From the NCBI GenBank assembly GCA_006176705.1, contig QRFJ01006019.1, positions 1 through 64,000 of the forward strand: DNA of 64,000 nucleotides. Direction: 5' to 3'. The translations under genes and the position numbers were made by a program. Below are positions 1-12,100 of this stretch, in pieces. Each line of letters begins with the position of its first letter. Position 1 is the stretch's first letter. Source of the DNA: Cocos nucifera (lineage: Eukaryota; Streptophyta; Magnoliopsida; Arecales; Arecaceae). The notes under the pieces are model-generated. The model searched no databases, was not told the DNA's origin, and worked only from the letters and a program-made list of their open reading frames with translations.

Positions 1-58
<58 letters not shown>
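1..58. repeat. TA dinucleotide microsatellite
   Basis: An uninterrupted TA run fills the first 58 bases and reaches the window edge, so its true length is unknown. Nothing else is encoded here. Confidence 0.97.
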
Positions 59-61
<3 letters not shown>

Positions 62-479
62 GGTACAATATCAAGATTTAGTCTATAGCCGAAATGGCTT
101 AGACAGAAGGGCCCAAAGGTCTGAAAAAACTCTGAGAACCTTTTTATATGTTCTCAGAGTCTGAAAGGGTGTATAACTAATAGTAAACACTTACCAAGGA
201 TGGTAGTTATTACAAAAAGATCTAAAAAGAGGTCTTTAGTATTCAGAGTTGATACTTAACGATGTGCCAATCTTCAAACTCGATCAATCATACTGTGTTG
301 AGATAGCATTTCTATGACCGCAACAGGAGAAGAATAAGTCTAAAAACTGGTTTGTGGATTAGATGATCGTTGTCTCTTGTCAGTATCAGGTTAGAGTTGA
401 GAACAGGATGTTATAAACCAGACAATCATAGCGATTATTGTGATGATGTTGAAGGTATGGAGTGCAGATAGCTAGTTGC

Positions 480-1036
480 AGCAGAAAATTTTGAATAGAG
501 TTCAAAAATTTGTTCGTTGCTCGAATGTCTCGTCCAGTCATCTAGAAGGAAGATGATCTTCTTTGTCAAAATAGCCTGACTCAATGCTTCACATCAAAAA
601 ATATGATTATTTCGTTCAATCCATATACACCATAGTGCAATTGCCACCAGAGTGTAGAAGAATATAAGAGTCATTTTATCAGTGTGATATTTTCTCCAAT
701 AAAGCCGGAAATCATAAAGATTATCTGATTGAGGTAAATTGAGAAGCAAATGTCTCCAGACATCATGGCATAGTTACAAGAGATAAAGATGTGTTCAGCT
801 GTTTCACTTTGACGTCCACACAAAGAGCATTTACTTGGACCTTGCATCCCATTCTTATTAAATATATCCCAATTAAGTAGCCGATTGTTATGGCAAAACC
901 AGTTAAATATCTTACATTTCTCCGGTAGAGAAAGCTTCCAGATTACAGAGCAAAATGTTGGTGTTACTCCGCTATGTGTTAGGAACTTATAACCATTTTC
1001 TATAACCATCTTTGAGACTGAATAGCCTGTGTCCAA
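480..1036 (-). pseudogene. LINE (non-LTR retrotransposon) 3' remnant, zinc-binding RT tail
   Basis: Read on the minus strand, 671-1036 encodes a segment typical of the zf-RVT domain at the C-terminus of plant LINE reverse transcriptases. It shows an IWKLSLPEKCKIFNWF stretch, then NRLLNWDIF, then a CSLCG...ETAEHIFISC zinc-binding pattern. Further downstream on the same strand, about 590-655, a WCIWIERNNHIF stretch matches the tryptophan-rich end (W..W.ERN) of these proteins, but in a shifted frame. No upstream RT catalytic domain or endonuclease is seen, so this is a 5'-truncated, frameshifted copy of the kind LINE integration often leaves. It has no cellular function that I can infer. Confidence 0.8.
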
Positions 1037-2084
1037 TTGCTATAACCATTTTCTATGATCTTCTCTTTGTGAAAGATGAATGCCACACAGATTATTGTGA
1101 TATTCAGCAATTCCAATAGATGGAAGAGGTTGTCTGAAGTTAGTTTGCCAATATAATACTGCCATGTAAATACAACCCTGATGAAACCCTGATGTTGCTT
1201 AAATATAACAAAATTGCCCCAAGGTATACACGAGACCGTCACTACACAGAACACTAAAAACTGTAATACAAAAAAGTATAGAAGGAAATATGGAGAAGAA
1301 ATATAGTGAACAACAACCAGGCACATGAGAGATAAATTCCATAGGAACAAAATGAGAAGTTGAAGTAGCATACTTATTGATTGAAGTAGCCTAATAGCGA
1401 TAGCAAGTGAAACATAGCGCAACAATTTAGTCCAGCCAGATACATGTAAGATGAAGAAAACAGAACATAGCAAGAATCCAGCCATATGCATAAAAGATGA
1501 AAAGGAAACCGAACATGGAAGCCCGATATGATTTAAAGTATGATGTGCCAGCTGATTATAACCGTGCCAATGAAATAGAATGGAGCATCGATGAAGTAAA
1601 AACTTATCAGAGAAATCATATCAGTTGATGTATGATGTGTGTTGGGCAGTGACCTATCGATCTAGTGATGTGTCCAACCTTTGATGACATAGCGAACATC
1701 GAGCACAACAACATATGCAACCACCAATAGCATGGCAGTAGTCTTCAGGCAATTACTGATAACCTCAAAGATCGGCCCTTGGTTAGCTCCAGCCTCACCA
1801 AATGATCGACTGGCATCCAACGTCCACGATGGCACAGCACCAAAGGCATCAGACATCTACTAACCACCTTAGATATCGGTCCATAGATGAAGCCTAAACA
1901 TCAGTCGTCAGTCGATGATAATTAAATCCACCCCACTTCTTCGCCAACCATCTCACAATATAGAGGCTGCAAGAAGCTCTCGACATACATGAATCTCGCT
2001 CAATTGACAATCTGTTACAGTAGCGAATATTCTCTCTATTCATACATAGCACTATAACCATCTTTTGACACTTCATAAATTTTT
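1037..2084. other. No recognisable gene
   Basis: AT-rich sequence next to the LINE remnant. The longest open stretch (1000-1491, minus) is strongly hydrophobic with no family signature. A 64-codon minus-strand frame (1662-1856) has one possible membrane segment but I recognise no homologue. The phrase AACCATTTTCTAT occurs twice (about 990 and 1042), a small local duplication. Confidence 0.5.
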
Positions 2085-2205
2085 TTCTCTTTCTTTTTTT
2101 TTAAATTTTCTCTCTTTTATCTTTTCTTGTTTTTTTTCTTTTTTCTTTTTTCTGTTCTCTTCTCTTCTTCTTCTTCTTCTTTTCTTCTTTCTTTTCTTGG
2201 CCAAA
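2085..2205. repeat. T/C-rich low-complexity tract
   Basis: Almost pure pyrimidine on the plus strand, with runs of T, TCT and TTC. The lysine/glutamate-rich and phenylalanine/serine-rich frames that cross it on both strands are products of the composition, not genes. Confidence 0.9.
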
Positions 2206-2735
2206 TAGAGGATAGTCGAACAGATGAGGGTGGTGGTTTCTTGGCTGGAAGACTGGTGGTGGGTTGCGATAGCAACAGGACCGACCAGCGAGAAATCAAA
2301 GAAAAGGACAAAAAATAGGAAATAAGTAGAGTTCTTTTTTTCTTGGTTTTTCGATGAAATTGATGGCCGACAACAGTGCCATACCATGGGAAGAAAGTAA
2401 ATAGAGAGAAGAGGTGGGATTGGGACTTATCTTGTACTCTAGTGGTGTCTTGACTTCAATTTTCGATGAGCACAAACAAGAGAGGCCATGGCTTCAATCG
2501 GAAGAAAAAGGACAGAAGAAGAGGGGAAGAGGTTGGGGCTCGACGACTTTAGAGGGGGAAGGGGCTCATGCCTCTAAATAGGGTGGAGGGAAGGCCAAAT
2601 TCTTTTTAGATTCGGCTTCTCCTCCGATGTTTTTGTGAAAAAAAAGACTCCTAGTGAGAGTCTTCTCCATTATTTTCCTTTTTTTTTGCTGCTTTAAATT
2701 AAATTTGTGTGGCGGGTGTTTTAGATTTAGGTTAT
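2100..2735 (-). repeat. Probable 3' LTR (partial) of a degenerate Ty3/gypsy element
   Basis: On the minus strand the end of the pol frame (FEDKTFLRR, about 2745-2790) runs into a purine tract (AAGAAGGGTAGAATG) and then a TGATAACC start near 2735, the usual polypurine tract to 3' LTR order. A minus-strand TATA-like motif, CTATTTAGAGG, lies near 2575. The far end is not defined: the sequence expected at the end of the other LTR was not found near 1900, so this LTR looks truncated. Confidence 0.5.
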
Positions 2736-2889
2736 CACATTCTACCCTTCTTAAAAATGTTTTGTCCTCGAAATTTGACATATCTTTATTTTTAAATAGG
2801 TGAGAATACTTTGTCTTCATATTATCTTTACCATACTTTAAATCGATTTCCATTAATCCTAGCTTTCTCATCTAAAATAAGATAATTTT

Positions 2890-4110
2890 TTTTTAAGTGA
2901 GAATAATTTTCTTAAGAGAAAAGATAACATATAATAGCTCATTCAATTCTTCAAATATGTAGTTAAACTTGAAAGATGCAGTGAAATGAGAAGAATCATG
3001 ATCAAATAGCATATGAGCATCTATAGAATTGATTAGAATATTACCTGTTACTACTTGATCACTTACACTGGCATCCTGCTTAGTCAAAGCAAATACTTGT
3101 ATATTTTTTTTTTGATTCTAATCACCTAGTTTGGTTGACTTTGAATTATTCTTTTTCTTATTTGGACAATCTCGTGCTAGATGTCCTACTTGACCGCACT
3201 CATAGCATGCCCCTATATTCTTAGGACAAGGCCCAGCATGATACCTACCATAATAGTTACAAGTCTTCATTCCTTTCTTTTTATTAGAATTATTCTCTAA
3301 GTTTTCATGCTGATCATTCCGAATTTCTATTGATCTAGATCTCTTCCTTTCCTTCCTTTCTTGTTTCGATCATTTCATATCTGATTCAACTTTCAAAGCT
3401 CATTCCAGCACAACCAACTTGTAGTTGTTAAAAAGGTGAGAGGACAAACGAGATTGAATTTTATATCCTAGACCATGCTCAAATTTATTTGCTTTGCTTC
3501 TTTCAGACTCGATGAGCTAGGGGCAAAATTGATCTAACTCATTAAATTTATTTGCATACTCTAGTACTGTTATGTCATTTTTTTGCCTCAAAGCTAGGAA
3601 CTCATTCTCTTTTACTAATATCATTAATTCATGAAAGTATTGATCATAAAATATTTTTTTGAACTCCCTCTATGTCAACTGGTTATTAGTATTTTCATAT
3701 GCAACTTTTATTGCAGTCCACTAAAACTTAGCATTTTCTTTTAGCATCAGAATAGCTAGCCTAAGCTTCACATCCTCAGGATGCTTGTGTACATTAAACA
3801 TTGTTTCTATTTTTCGAATCCAGATCTCCGCAACCAAAGGATCAGGTCCATCTTTAAACAGTGGTGGGTTAAGTCTTCTAAATCTCTTATAATACAACTC
3901 TAAAGATAATGTAAGTCGAGAAGCAGCTTGTGTCTGTTGTTGTTGCATAAGCTGAGCCACTACTTGACACATTCCAACGATATCTACCTGAGTGGCTGGT
4001 ATAATAGGAGCCTACTCAACCGATTGGTTGGTATGTCTCCTTGTAGTCCTTGCTCCTCTCCTTCTAGTAGTAATATTTGCTAAGATTCATTCTCACCATC
4101 ACTCATCGTC
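2890..4110 (-). pseudogene. Ty3/gypsy gag plus protease remnant
   Basis: Reading the minus strand from about 4110 downward there is a retrotransposon gag domain: PLFKDGPDPLVAEIWIRKIE near 3800-3900, then FYDQYFHELMILVKENEF and LEYANKFNELDQF near 3540-3650. A CCHC zinc knuckle follows (CYECGQVGHLARDC, about 3165-3215). After it come the first residues of an aspartic protease (VVTGNILINS...LFD, about 2970-3050), in which the expected DSG is altered. The sequence then jumps to the extreme C-terminus of pol near 2790, so RT, RNase H and integrase are deleted. Several stops interrupt gag. The layout fits a chromovirus-type gypsy element, but the lineage is an inference. Confidence 0.8.
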
Positions 4111-4261
4111 ACCTATCAAAAATATTAGCATTAATCAATTTTCTTAAATGAAAAATAGAAACTCTAAGAAAACTTATCTATTCTCATTCAATCAAACATG
4201 ATCTAGCTAAACGAGATCTACTTTCCTATTGCTAGATTTTTAAAGTCTACTCATAATCAAT

Positions 4262-5440
4262 TTATTACTCTAATGCTATAAAATATCACATCCTAAATCC
4301 GAGATATAATACGGTCATGCTATCGAGGGATACCATCCTCGATAATACGAAGCCTATCAATTATAATCAATTAAAATTTATCATAATTAAAATATAAATA
4401 AAAATTTAATTTTATTATTCATCAAATAATTAAATTAAAATTGGTTCAGAGCATCTAAATTCATTCAAATCAAAATTCAAATCTATATCTCAAAATCATA
4501 AATAGACAACTACAAGTTCATGATCATCCAATAAACAAAGTTTAGCTACCTAAATTTTCATGCTTGTCATGTAGAATTCCAAGCCTGAATCCTTCATCAT
4601 TCTTAATCTTACTCCTCTATAAAATAAATAAATAAATAAAAAGGCATGAGCTATACTAGTTCAGTAAGTAGAATCTATACTTTCTTACCGAATGAAGCAT
4701 AAATTTTTCTATGATAATATAATATTTAAAAAATAATAGATATTATAAAAATAAAGTATTTTATAGGACATAATATAAAATAAGTTATAAAGTCAATCAT
4801 GCATACTTAAATCATGAAGTTTTATTCATATGATTCATAAATCATTCTTATAATATGTTCATATCATATTTCAAAACATTACTCATAGATATCCGTGCTA
4901 TGGTTACTTTATACCCATGACCAGGTCGTTATCGTAATCAACAAAATTTTATAATTCGTATTTGTTATCAATTTTATATCCTTTGGCAAAGGACAGTTTA
5001 TCGATTGACCTCATTTTCGTAAGGCTATTATAGCTATCTAAGAGCATTTAAAATTTTTATATATATATTTTTAAATATACATATATTTAAATAAAAAAAA
5101 TATTAAAATTTATAGTTCATAAATATGCTATTTTCATAAAATAAATTCATAGAATCAATGATCATAATAAAACATAATTTTTATGTCTTATATGTTAATT
5201 CTTATTTTATGAAAAATATGAATTCATTGACAATAGTTTATTTGCATAAAAAATATAGTAATTTAAAAATAAATAAGAAGCATAAGATCCACTTATCTCG
5301 ATCGTCCTAAATCTTCAAACTTCGTTAGATGAATCATGTAATTATCCTATTTAAAATATTAAATCATAATCAATATCCTTTGAATTAATTAAATAATAAT
5401 AAAAAGAGAGTTGATCGGATGAGTTAGACCATTGAGGCAC
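4262..5440 (-). repeat. Probable 5' LTR and decayed primer-binding site of the gypsy element
   Basis: Upstream of gag on the minus strand lies GGATTTAGGATGTGATATTT followed by TATAGCATTAGAGT. This matches the usual order of LTR end then tRNA-Met primer site (TGGTATCAGAGC), with about 8 of 12 primer-site bases kept. The AT-rich block from about 4283 to 5440 is therefore probably the 5' LTR. The outer end and target duplication could not be placed. Confidence 0.45.
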
Positions 5441-5721
5441 CAGGACAGTTCAAGGTCTCCTAGTCAAAGGTCAAACCTAAGTGACTCGGTCAAGGAATCA
5501 TAAAGCATAATTAGATCAAGACCAAATTCGATCAACATGATTCATCAATAGTGGATTTCAAAGATACTTAACATGGTCAGATGAGATTGACATATGGCAT
5601 GAATATTAAGGCAACTTCAGATCATCTTATTGGAGTCAAGATGGATCTCTAAAAGAGGATCTAGAAGAGGAAAAAAAAAAGATCGATCAATTGCGTCAGT
5701 TGAGGCCTATCTTTTATCGTG

Positions 5722-5795
5722 CACAAAATGCCAAGCTACAACATCAATAATTATATTTCACAAAATGCCAAGCTACAATGTCAATGATTATATTT
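5722..5795. repeat. Tandem duplication, two 37-bp units
   Basis: CACAAAATGCCAAGCTACAA begins both units (5722 and 5759). They differ at a few positions, which makes this an older local duplication. It lies about 375 bp upstream of the receptor-kinase start. Confidence 0.9.
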
Positions 5796-6099
5796 AATAA
5801 TTTATTTAAATGATAATGATTTAGTCGGGCATGTGCTTGCATCGAATCATACCATATGATGTCATGTTCCTCAAAAAATACACTATAATATTTAATTCAT
5901 CAAGAATGCTTGACTCTGATGTGACATAAAGATGACTCTTCTCCAATAATAACAAATTTAGATAAAAAAGATTTTTTAATGATAAATAATATGTTAATTT
6001 TTTTATTGAATTATCTAAGGTGCATATGGATCAATAATTTCTCGTCTTGATGAAATTTTTCAAATTGGTCTGCATCACAGATCATCCTCATTCTTTCCC

Positions 6100-6106
6100 T
6101 ATATAG
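6100..6106 (+). promoter_or_regulatory. Candidate TATA box of the receptor-kinase gene
   Basis: CTATATAG lies about 65-70 bp before the ATG at 6171, a plausible distance for a short 5' leader. It is the best TATA-like motif in the 300 bp upstream. The transcription start is not known. Confidence 0.45.
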
Positions 6107-6170
6107 TTTCCCAGCATTGTTTGTTTCCGGTTCTTGCATCCAAGGAAGAGGGTGAGTTGAATCCAAGGAG

Positions 6171-9100
6171 ATGGGAGTAACCGTAGTAGTAGAAGAGGGA
6201 AAGCCGTTGGCCGCTCCACGTCGGTGGACGCTTCTCCTTGCCTTCTCCATTCTGCTAGTTTTGAGTTGCTTTCATGTAGGCAGAGCTCGGAAACTGGTTC
6301 ACGAAGAAGGTACTCTTTTGGTTTACATTTTTCCCTTTTCTTCGCATCATGATTCATGAAACAATGGCTCTTGTTACTGGTACCAACTAACTAAATAGTC
6401 TCCCCCCGTTCTTGTTTCCTAGTCCCTTCAACGATTGATTTGATACCACGGCTATGAGTTACAGATGCGATGTACATGAACTGCCTATAAACTTAATTGT
6501 TCATTCTAGATTTTAGTTCTTTCAGAAAAAATAAAAACTTTTTGTCTTTTCACATTATAATTATTCATATAAAAATAAACAACGGTTTCCAGACGAGCCA
6601 ACTGCTCAACTCCATGAATAGGTTACCGTATGCAATTCAATAGATATGTTTTTGATTTGAGAACAACGTCCATGCAGTATAATAGACCATCCCTTCTTTT
6701 CTTTCTTTAATTTGCATGAAATTAAGAAAGAAAATGTTGGATGAATTGGTAACGATGGCTACAGTTGAAGCGCTAAAAAGGATCGGCTCCAAGTTGAGAA
6801 AGCACTGGGACTTCTCCTTGGACCCTTGCAGTCGAACCGCAGGGTGGGTGCAACCTCCGGGCCCTGGCGACGTCATGCTCAACAACGTCACTTGCCAATG
6901 CAACACCACCTCCAATATCTGTCACGTCACAAGCATGTACGCGCCATTTGCTCACCAGCCTCTTTTCCCATGTTCTGCATTTGATTTCCTTGGAAGAATA
7001 AAACTTCAGCTTAATTTTGTGAAAAAAATAATATACTTAGACCGTTTAGTTTTATAAGAATGAACATGCATTTTCAATTCTATATTTGAATGCTGGTATA
7101 ATAATTCCACTAATGAGAGTTGTCACTTCCCAAGGAATTAATTTGTTGTGGGATTGTAATATTGCCTCGTATTGTTGAAGTGGATGTTATGTATCATAAC
7201 TACCGCATGTCAAAATATAAACTTCTATAATATTATATATCATGTTATCTGAACTGTACATATGATTCTATCACCATAGCATATTTATTTTTTACGTATA
7301 TTCATTAATATACTATATATGTTACATATTGTAAGATACTTTTTTCATATGCATTTTGTACATTATTATGTGATATTATCAACCATTAATTTTCATATAA
7401 TATAATGATATTCTAACTCTATTACTATTAAGTATATTATATTATCAGCATTATGATAGCAATATAGCACATGCACCCATGTACACCTGGCCCCCACACT
7501 CCAAAATAATATTATACTATTACGACAAAACATCACACACATACATTGCAAAGTGATATAACTAATTTTATACTTTGATATATTATCAATCTATGAATTT
7601 GATAAATGTCATAGATTTATAGTAAACTAATACTGATCTATAATGTTGTAATCTTTAACGTAATATGAAGTAATATCATATTTATACTTTTTTTAACAAG
7701 TTATTATATATTTTAGATTATTAAATTTGGAGTTACATCTAGCAAATATCTTTTTTTTCTTCCATTGTGAGTGCCCATAAGTACAAGCAAACAAGATCAT
7801 ATAATTGAAAATATAATTTTTTAAATACACATAATCCCATCAGTCCAATTTTTCCAACTAGTGCAGCGTAAAGCTAAATATATTTCTTCTCAAATTGACA
7901 GCTTTGAGATTATTGTCATAATCACATCTTTTTCTATATTTTCATTACATGGTTGCATGTTTTTATATTTTAGTTTGCTCAAGGGTCAGAACCTGACCGG
8001 AGTTCTGCCTGAGGAGTTTGCCAACCTTACCTTCTTAACAGTTATGTAAGTGCACATGGCAATAGTACAGTGAAAATATAGGAATCTAAGGGACCTCAAG
8101 CTCACGCCATTATTTTGTCTATGTATTTTGTTAATGCAACAGAGATCTAACTTGGAACTATCTCAGTGGATCTATTCCTACAGCCTGGGCATCTCTTCCT
8201 CTGACCAATCTGTATTTTGTCCCATATCTCCCTCCTAGATTCTTTTCAAGATAAAAGAAGAATTATACAAATGACATAATCCTGACTGGCTTCAATGTAG
8301 GACGCTTTGGGGAAACCGAATCTCTGGGACGATTCCACAAGAGCTTGGAAGAATGACGACCCTTGAGGAGCTGTACTTCACCTTTCCTCCACTTTTATTT
8401 TCTCTTTGGCACTTTTTCTAAATTGCACAAATATTCTGTTAGAAGATCGCAACATGAATTTGTTGTCAAATACGATGATCATTTGATTGTAGAATTGGCA
8501 AGTTAGCGACTATGAGCTTAATGAACTTCTCATATCCAATTTATGGGTGCTCGAAGCATTTTTTTAAATCATTATTTTATAATTATTTGCTGTCTTATAG
8601 GGTTCTGGAAGATAACCAATTGCAAGGCTCTATTCCTCCAGCACTCGGTAACATGATCAACTTAAGGAGCTTGTAAGTCCCCTCTGATTTATACACAAGC
8701 TATTTTTAATTAAATCTCCTACTCTTATTTGTTAAACTAAGAACTGTTAACTATTGTATTTTATAATTGCATTTTGTCTCCTTCCCTACAGCCTTGTTTC
8801 GGCAAATAACTTAAGTGGAGAGTTGCCAGACTCATTTGGGAAACTCAGGAACATGAGAGACTTGTAAGTCAGGAATCTCTTCCCACTATTCTGTTAGTAG
8901 GTGCACCCACGGGGCCTACATGGGTTAATGACTATAATTCTTTTTGCCACTAGCCATAGGTCTCCAGACCATTTTGATATGCTACCTATAATCAAATAAA
9001 TTAAGATAAATCCTGAAAATTTCTAGCTCCTCCTGCAGTAGAATTAATGGGAATCCAATCTCCGGCAAAATTCCAAGCTTCATCGAAAATTGGACGAAAC

Positions 9101-12100
9101 TTTATCTTCTGTGAGTACTGATACTAATTCATTGATGTTTGGCAGCAAGTGGTGTTGCATTGATTCCGCTTTCTAATTCTTTTATTATAATATATTTTAT
9201 TTTTTATTTATTTTTAAATAATCTGTAAAAATATTATTACTTCTGATAATTATCATTGACAGTATTTTGGGTCTTTCTAAGAAATCAATTAATTATTAAT
9301 TTTGTAATTTTTTCATAAAATTGGTAAAAAAAATGTTACGTATTTTTCTCGCCAACGTTATTTATTAAAAGAAATTATAAGACCAGAAAGGGAGTGGAAA
9401 GAGATTAAGATCATGATATCGTTTTCCTTTCTCACAAGCAACCTTGCTGACATAATTATCTTCGGTTTTGTTCACGGGAAATGAAGGGGAATAGTTCTAT
9501 ATCCTCTTCTTCTCTCACCATAAAATCAATGAAGATCTTTTGGTTCACTAACAAAAGATCTATCCAATTCTGGCAAAAAAAAGATTTTGAAATATTAATT
9601 ATTAGCTGGAACTTTTTTCTGCCAAACGATATAATTTTGCCACGAAATGCTCTTATCCGTGCGATGCCCGGTGTACCCCCCCCCCCCCCGGGGTCGCGCC
9701 TTATACTGAAGATTTATGCAATCAAATCTTAAACTTCCTTTAGTCTTTTGAAATATTTGGTCCATACTTTAACATCAGTTTCGTTCCAGCTTGTGCAATT
9801 AATATTTAATTCTCCTGCACACGCAATGTTCGACGAAAGTCCCGAACGGGTTATTTTGCTTCTATTTCCATATCTTTGGAAGTTTTTTTTTTTTTTTTTA
9901 CAACCAAAAAAGTTTTCAAAAATTTCATAAAAACTGATTTGAAAACAAAACTTCATGAACAAACTACCAAAACTGAAAATTGTTTCCGAGTCAAATACAG
10001 ATTCTTTTTCGTTTTTTCAAAAGAAAGGCAATGCCGGATGAGTCCTCCGTTTGAGTGATTAACGATTTGAATTTCGAACTATCTTTTCCTAGAGATATGC
10101 AAGGAACGTCGATGGAGGGGCCCTTTCCTCCCGAATTAGAAAAGTTGGAAGCCATAACTCAGCTGTAAGACCCTCCTTAATGCTTTGCTTCATTCATTTT
10201 GATTCGTCCGGTGGTTTCTAGTGTTTATTAATTAGCATGGTTGGGACTGCAGGAGAGTGTCTGACTGGAAAGGAGGGGATGGGAAGTTCCCTCCATTGCA
10301 GAACATGAAAAGGATGCAATATCTGTAAGTGTGAATGGAATTGAAGTCAACAAAGGCCAACAGTATGATATATGTGGACGCAGTGTGTTTGTTTTTCCTA
10401 CTTAATTCATATTAGTTGTTGGTATGATGCAGTGTGTTGAGGAACTTGTCGATATCTGGTGAACTCCCTGATTTTATTGGAGAGATGACCCATCTCTACA
10501 TCTTGTAAGTTTGTTCAGAGGCTTCTTTTCATGACTTTAGCTTCGTAAGTTGTTTGTGTTACAGTTAGTTCTTTTTCACACTATCTACTATTAAGAAGAC
10601 ATAATACAAGTCAGCAACACAGGTGCAAACTTTTCCTGCTCATTCATTGTATATTGTGTTTATCGTGCAGAGACCTTAGCTTTAACAACCTGACAGGTTC
10701 AATTCCAAAAAGCTTTGACGGCCTTCAAAATTCAATAGGTTTTATGTAAGCAAACTAGATGAACATATTATATTACACTACTAATAGTCTCCTTATTCTG
10801 GAATTTTTACTGTAGTTTCCTATTCCGTACATTCCTTTTCTTTTTGATGAATTGTCTCGTATCCATCTCTTAACTTTTGTCATGTAGGTTTCTTACCAAT
10901 AACATGCTAAGTGGAACGATACCCAGCTGGATCTTGGGCAGTAGTCAAAGCATGTATGTTTATTTGCTAAGAACTTTCTATTCATTTGGTTCTGATGAGT
11001 CAATCTTGGTTAGAAATATCAAAAAACATTGTTCAGTGCCAAAATTCATCTCGATCATTTTCTGACTTTATGTTGCTTAAAATTGCAGAGATCTTTCATA
11101 TAACTCTTTTACAGGATTTCCCGCACCAATCCATTGTCAACAAGGGAATGTGTAAGGATTCTCAAATTTCATATTCCCTCGCAATCAATTTGTTTTAGTT
11201 GGTGATTCATTTAATCCTTCTCTTATGATTTCAGTTTTTTGCTTGTAGGAATTTGGTTGCTAGTTATTCATCATCAAACAATGATTCGTAAGCTTTTTAT
11301 ATCTCATGATGTCTTCATTTTTGAATTCATATAGGTCCTTACCATGTCAATCTTAGCTTTAACAATAGGCGTTGGTAATTTCTACCTACTTTTTCTTTTT
11401 CCCTGTAGGATTGCAAAATGTTTAAGGCAGAATCACCCTTGTCCTGGGAAAGCTAGAAGTAGGTACAATAATCTGTTTCATTTCTTCTTTTTAAAGAGAT
11501 TGAGGCTTATATTCCAAATTTACTGGGATATGTTAAAATATCTAAATAAAACCATAGCTATGAATTGCTATCATTGTGTTTTGTAATATTTGCAGACTAC
11601 AAGGTGTTCATAAACTGTGGTGGTCGTAAAGTGACCATTGATGACAATGAATATGAAGATGATGCATCACTGCAGGGTCGATCAACATATGCGGCCTCTG
11701 ATAGCGGGAAATGGGCTTATAGCAGCACAGGATTTATTTGGGGAAATGGCAATGCCAGTTATATTGCTACAAATGTTTCAGCACTGAACATGACTGAACC
11801 AGAGTTGTACATGAATGCCCGGCTCAATCCTCTGTCTCTCAAATACTATGGTCTTTGCTTACAGAAAGGAAGTTATACAGTCAATCTTCATTTTGCTGAA
11901 ATTATGTACACTGATGACCAAACCTACTTTAGTGTTGGAGAGCGTTTATTTGATGTATCAATTCAGGTAGCTTTCTTTGTTTTTACGATCTTTAAGTGAC
12001 ACATTTTTCTTTTGCTTACTCTAATAATATTTTAAATGCTACACTCATTATATTCTGTATATATATTCTACCATGTCAATGTCAAAACGTGAGCATGCAA

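Noticed and set aside
1000..1491. 163-codon hydrophobic frame on the minus strand
   Set aside because: No signature, AT-driven composition and location beside LINE debris. Not supported as a gene.
2073..2387. Lysine/glutamate-rich frames on the minus strand and a Phe/Ser-rich frame on the plus strand
   Set aside because: They are translations of a T/C low-complexity tract.
6716..6764. Starting exon 2 at the ATG or AG near 6716-6730
   Set aside because: Those choices put exon 1 and exon 2 out of frame or add a stop. The acceptor at 6764 joins HEE to VEALKRIG in phase and matches the family's usual EVEAL start.
9027..9038. Alternative acceptor for exon 8 at 9026
   Set aside because: It would add four residues (SSCS) and make the exon 84 nt. 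The acceptor at 9038 gives the standard 72-nt LRR exon.
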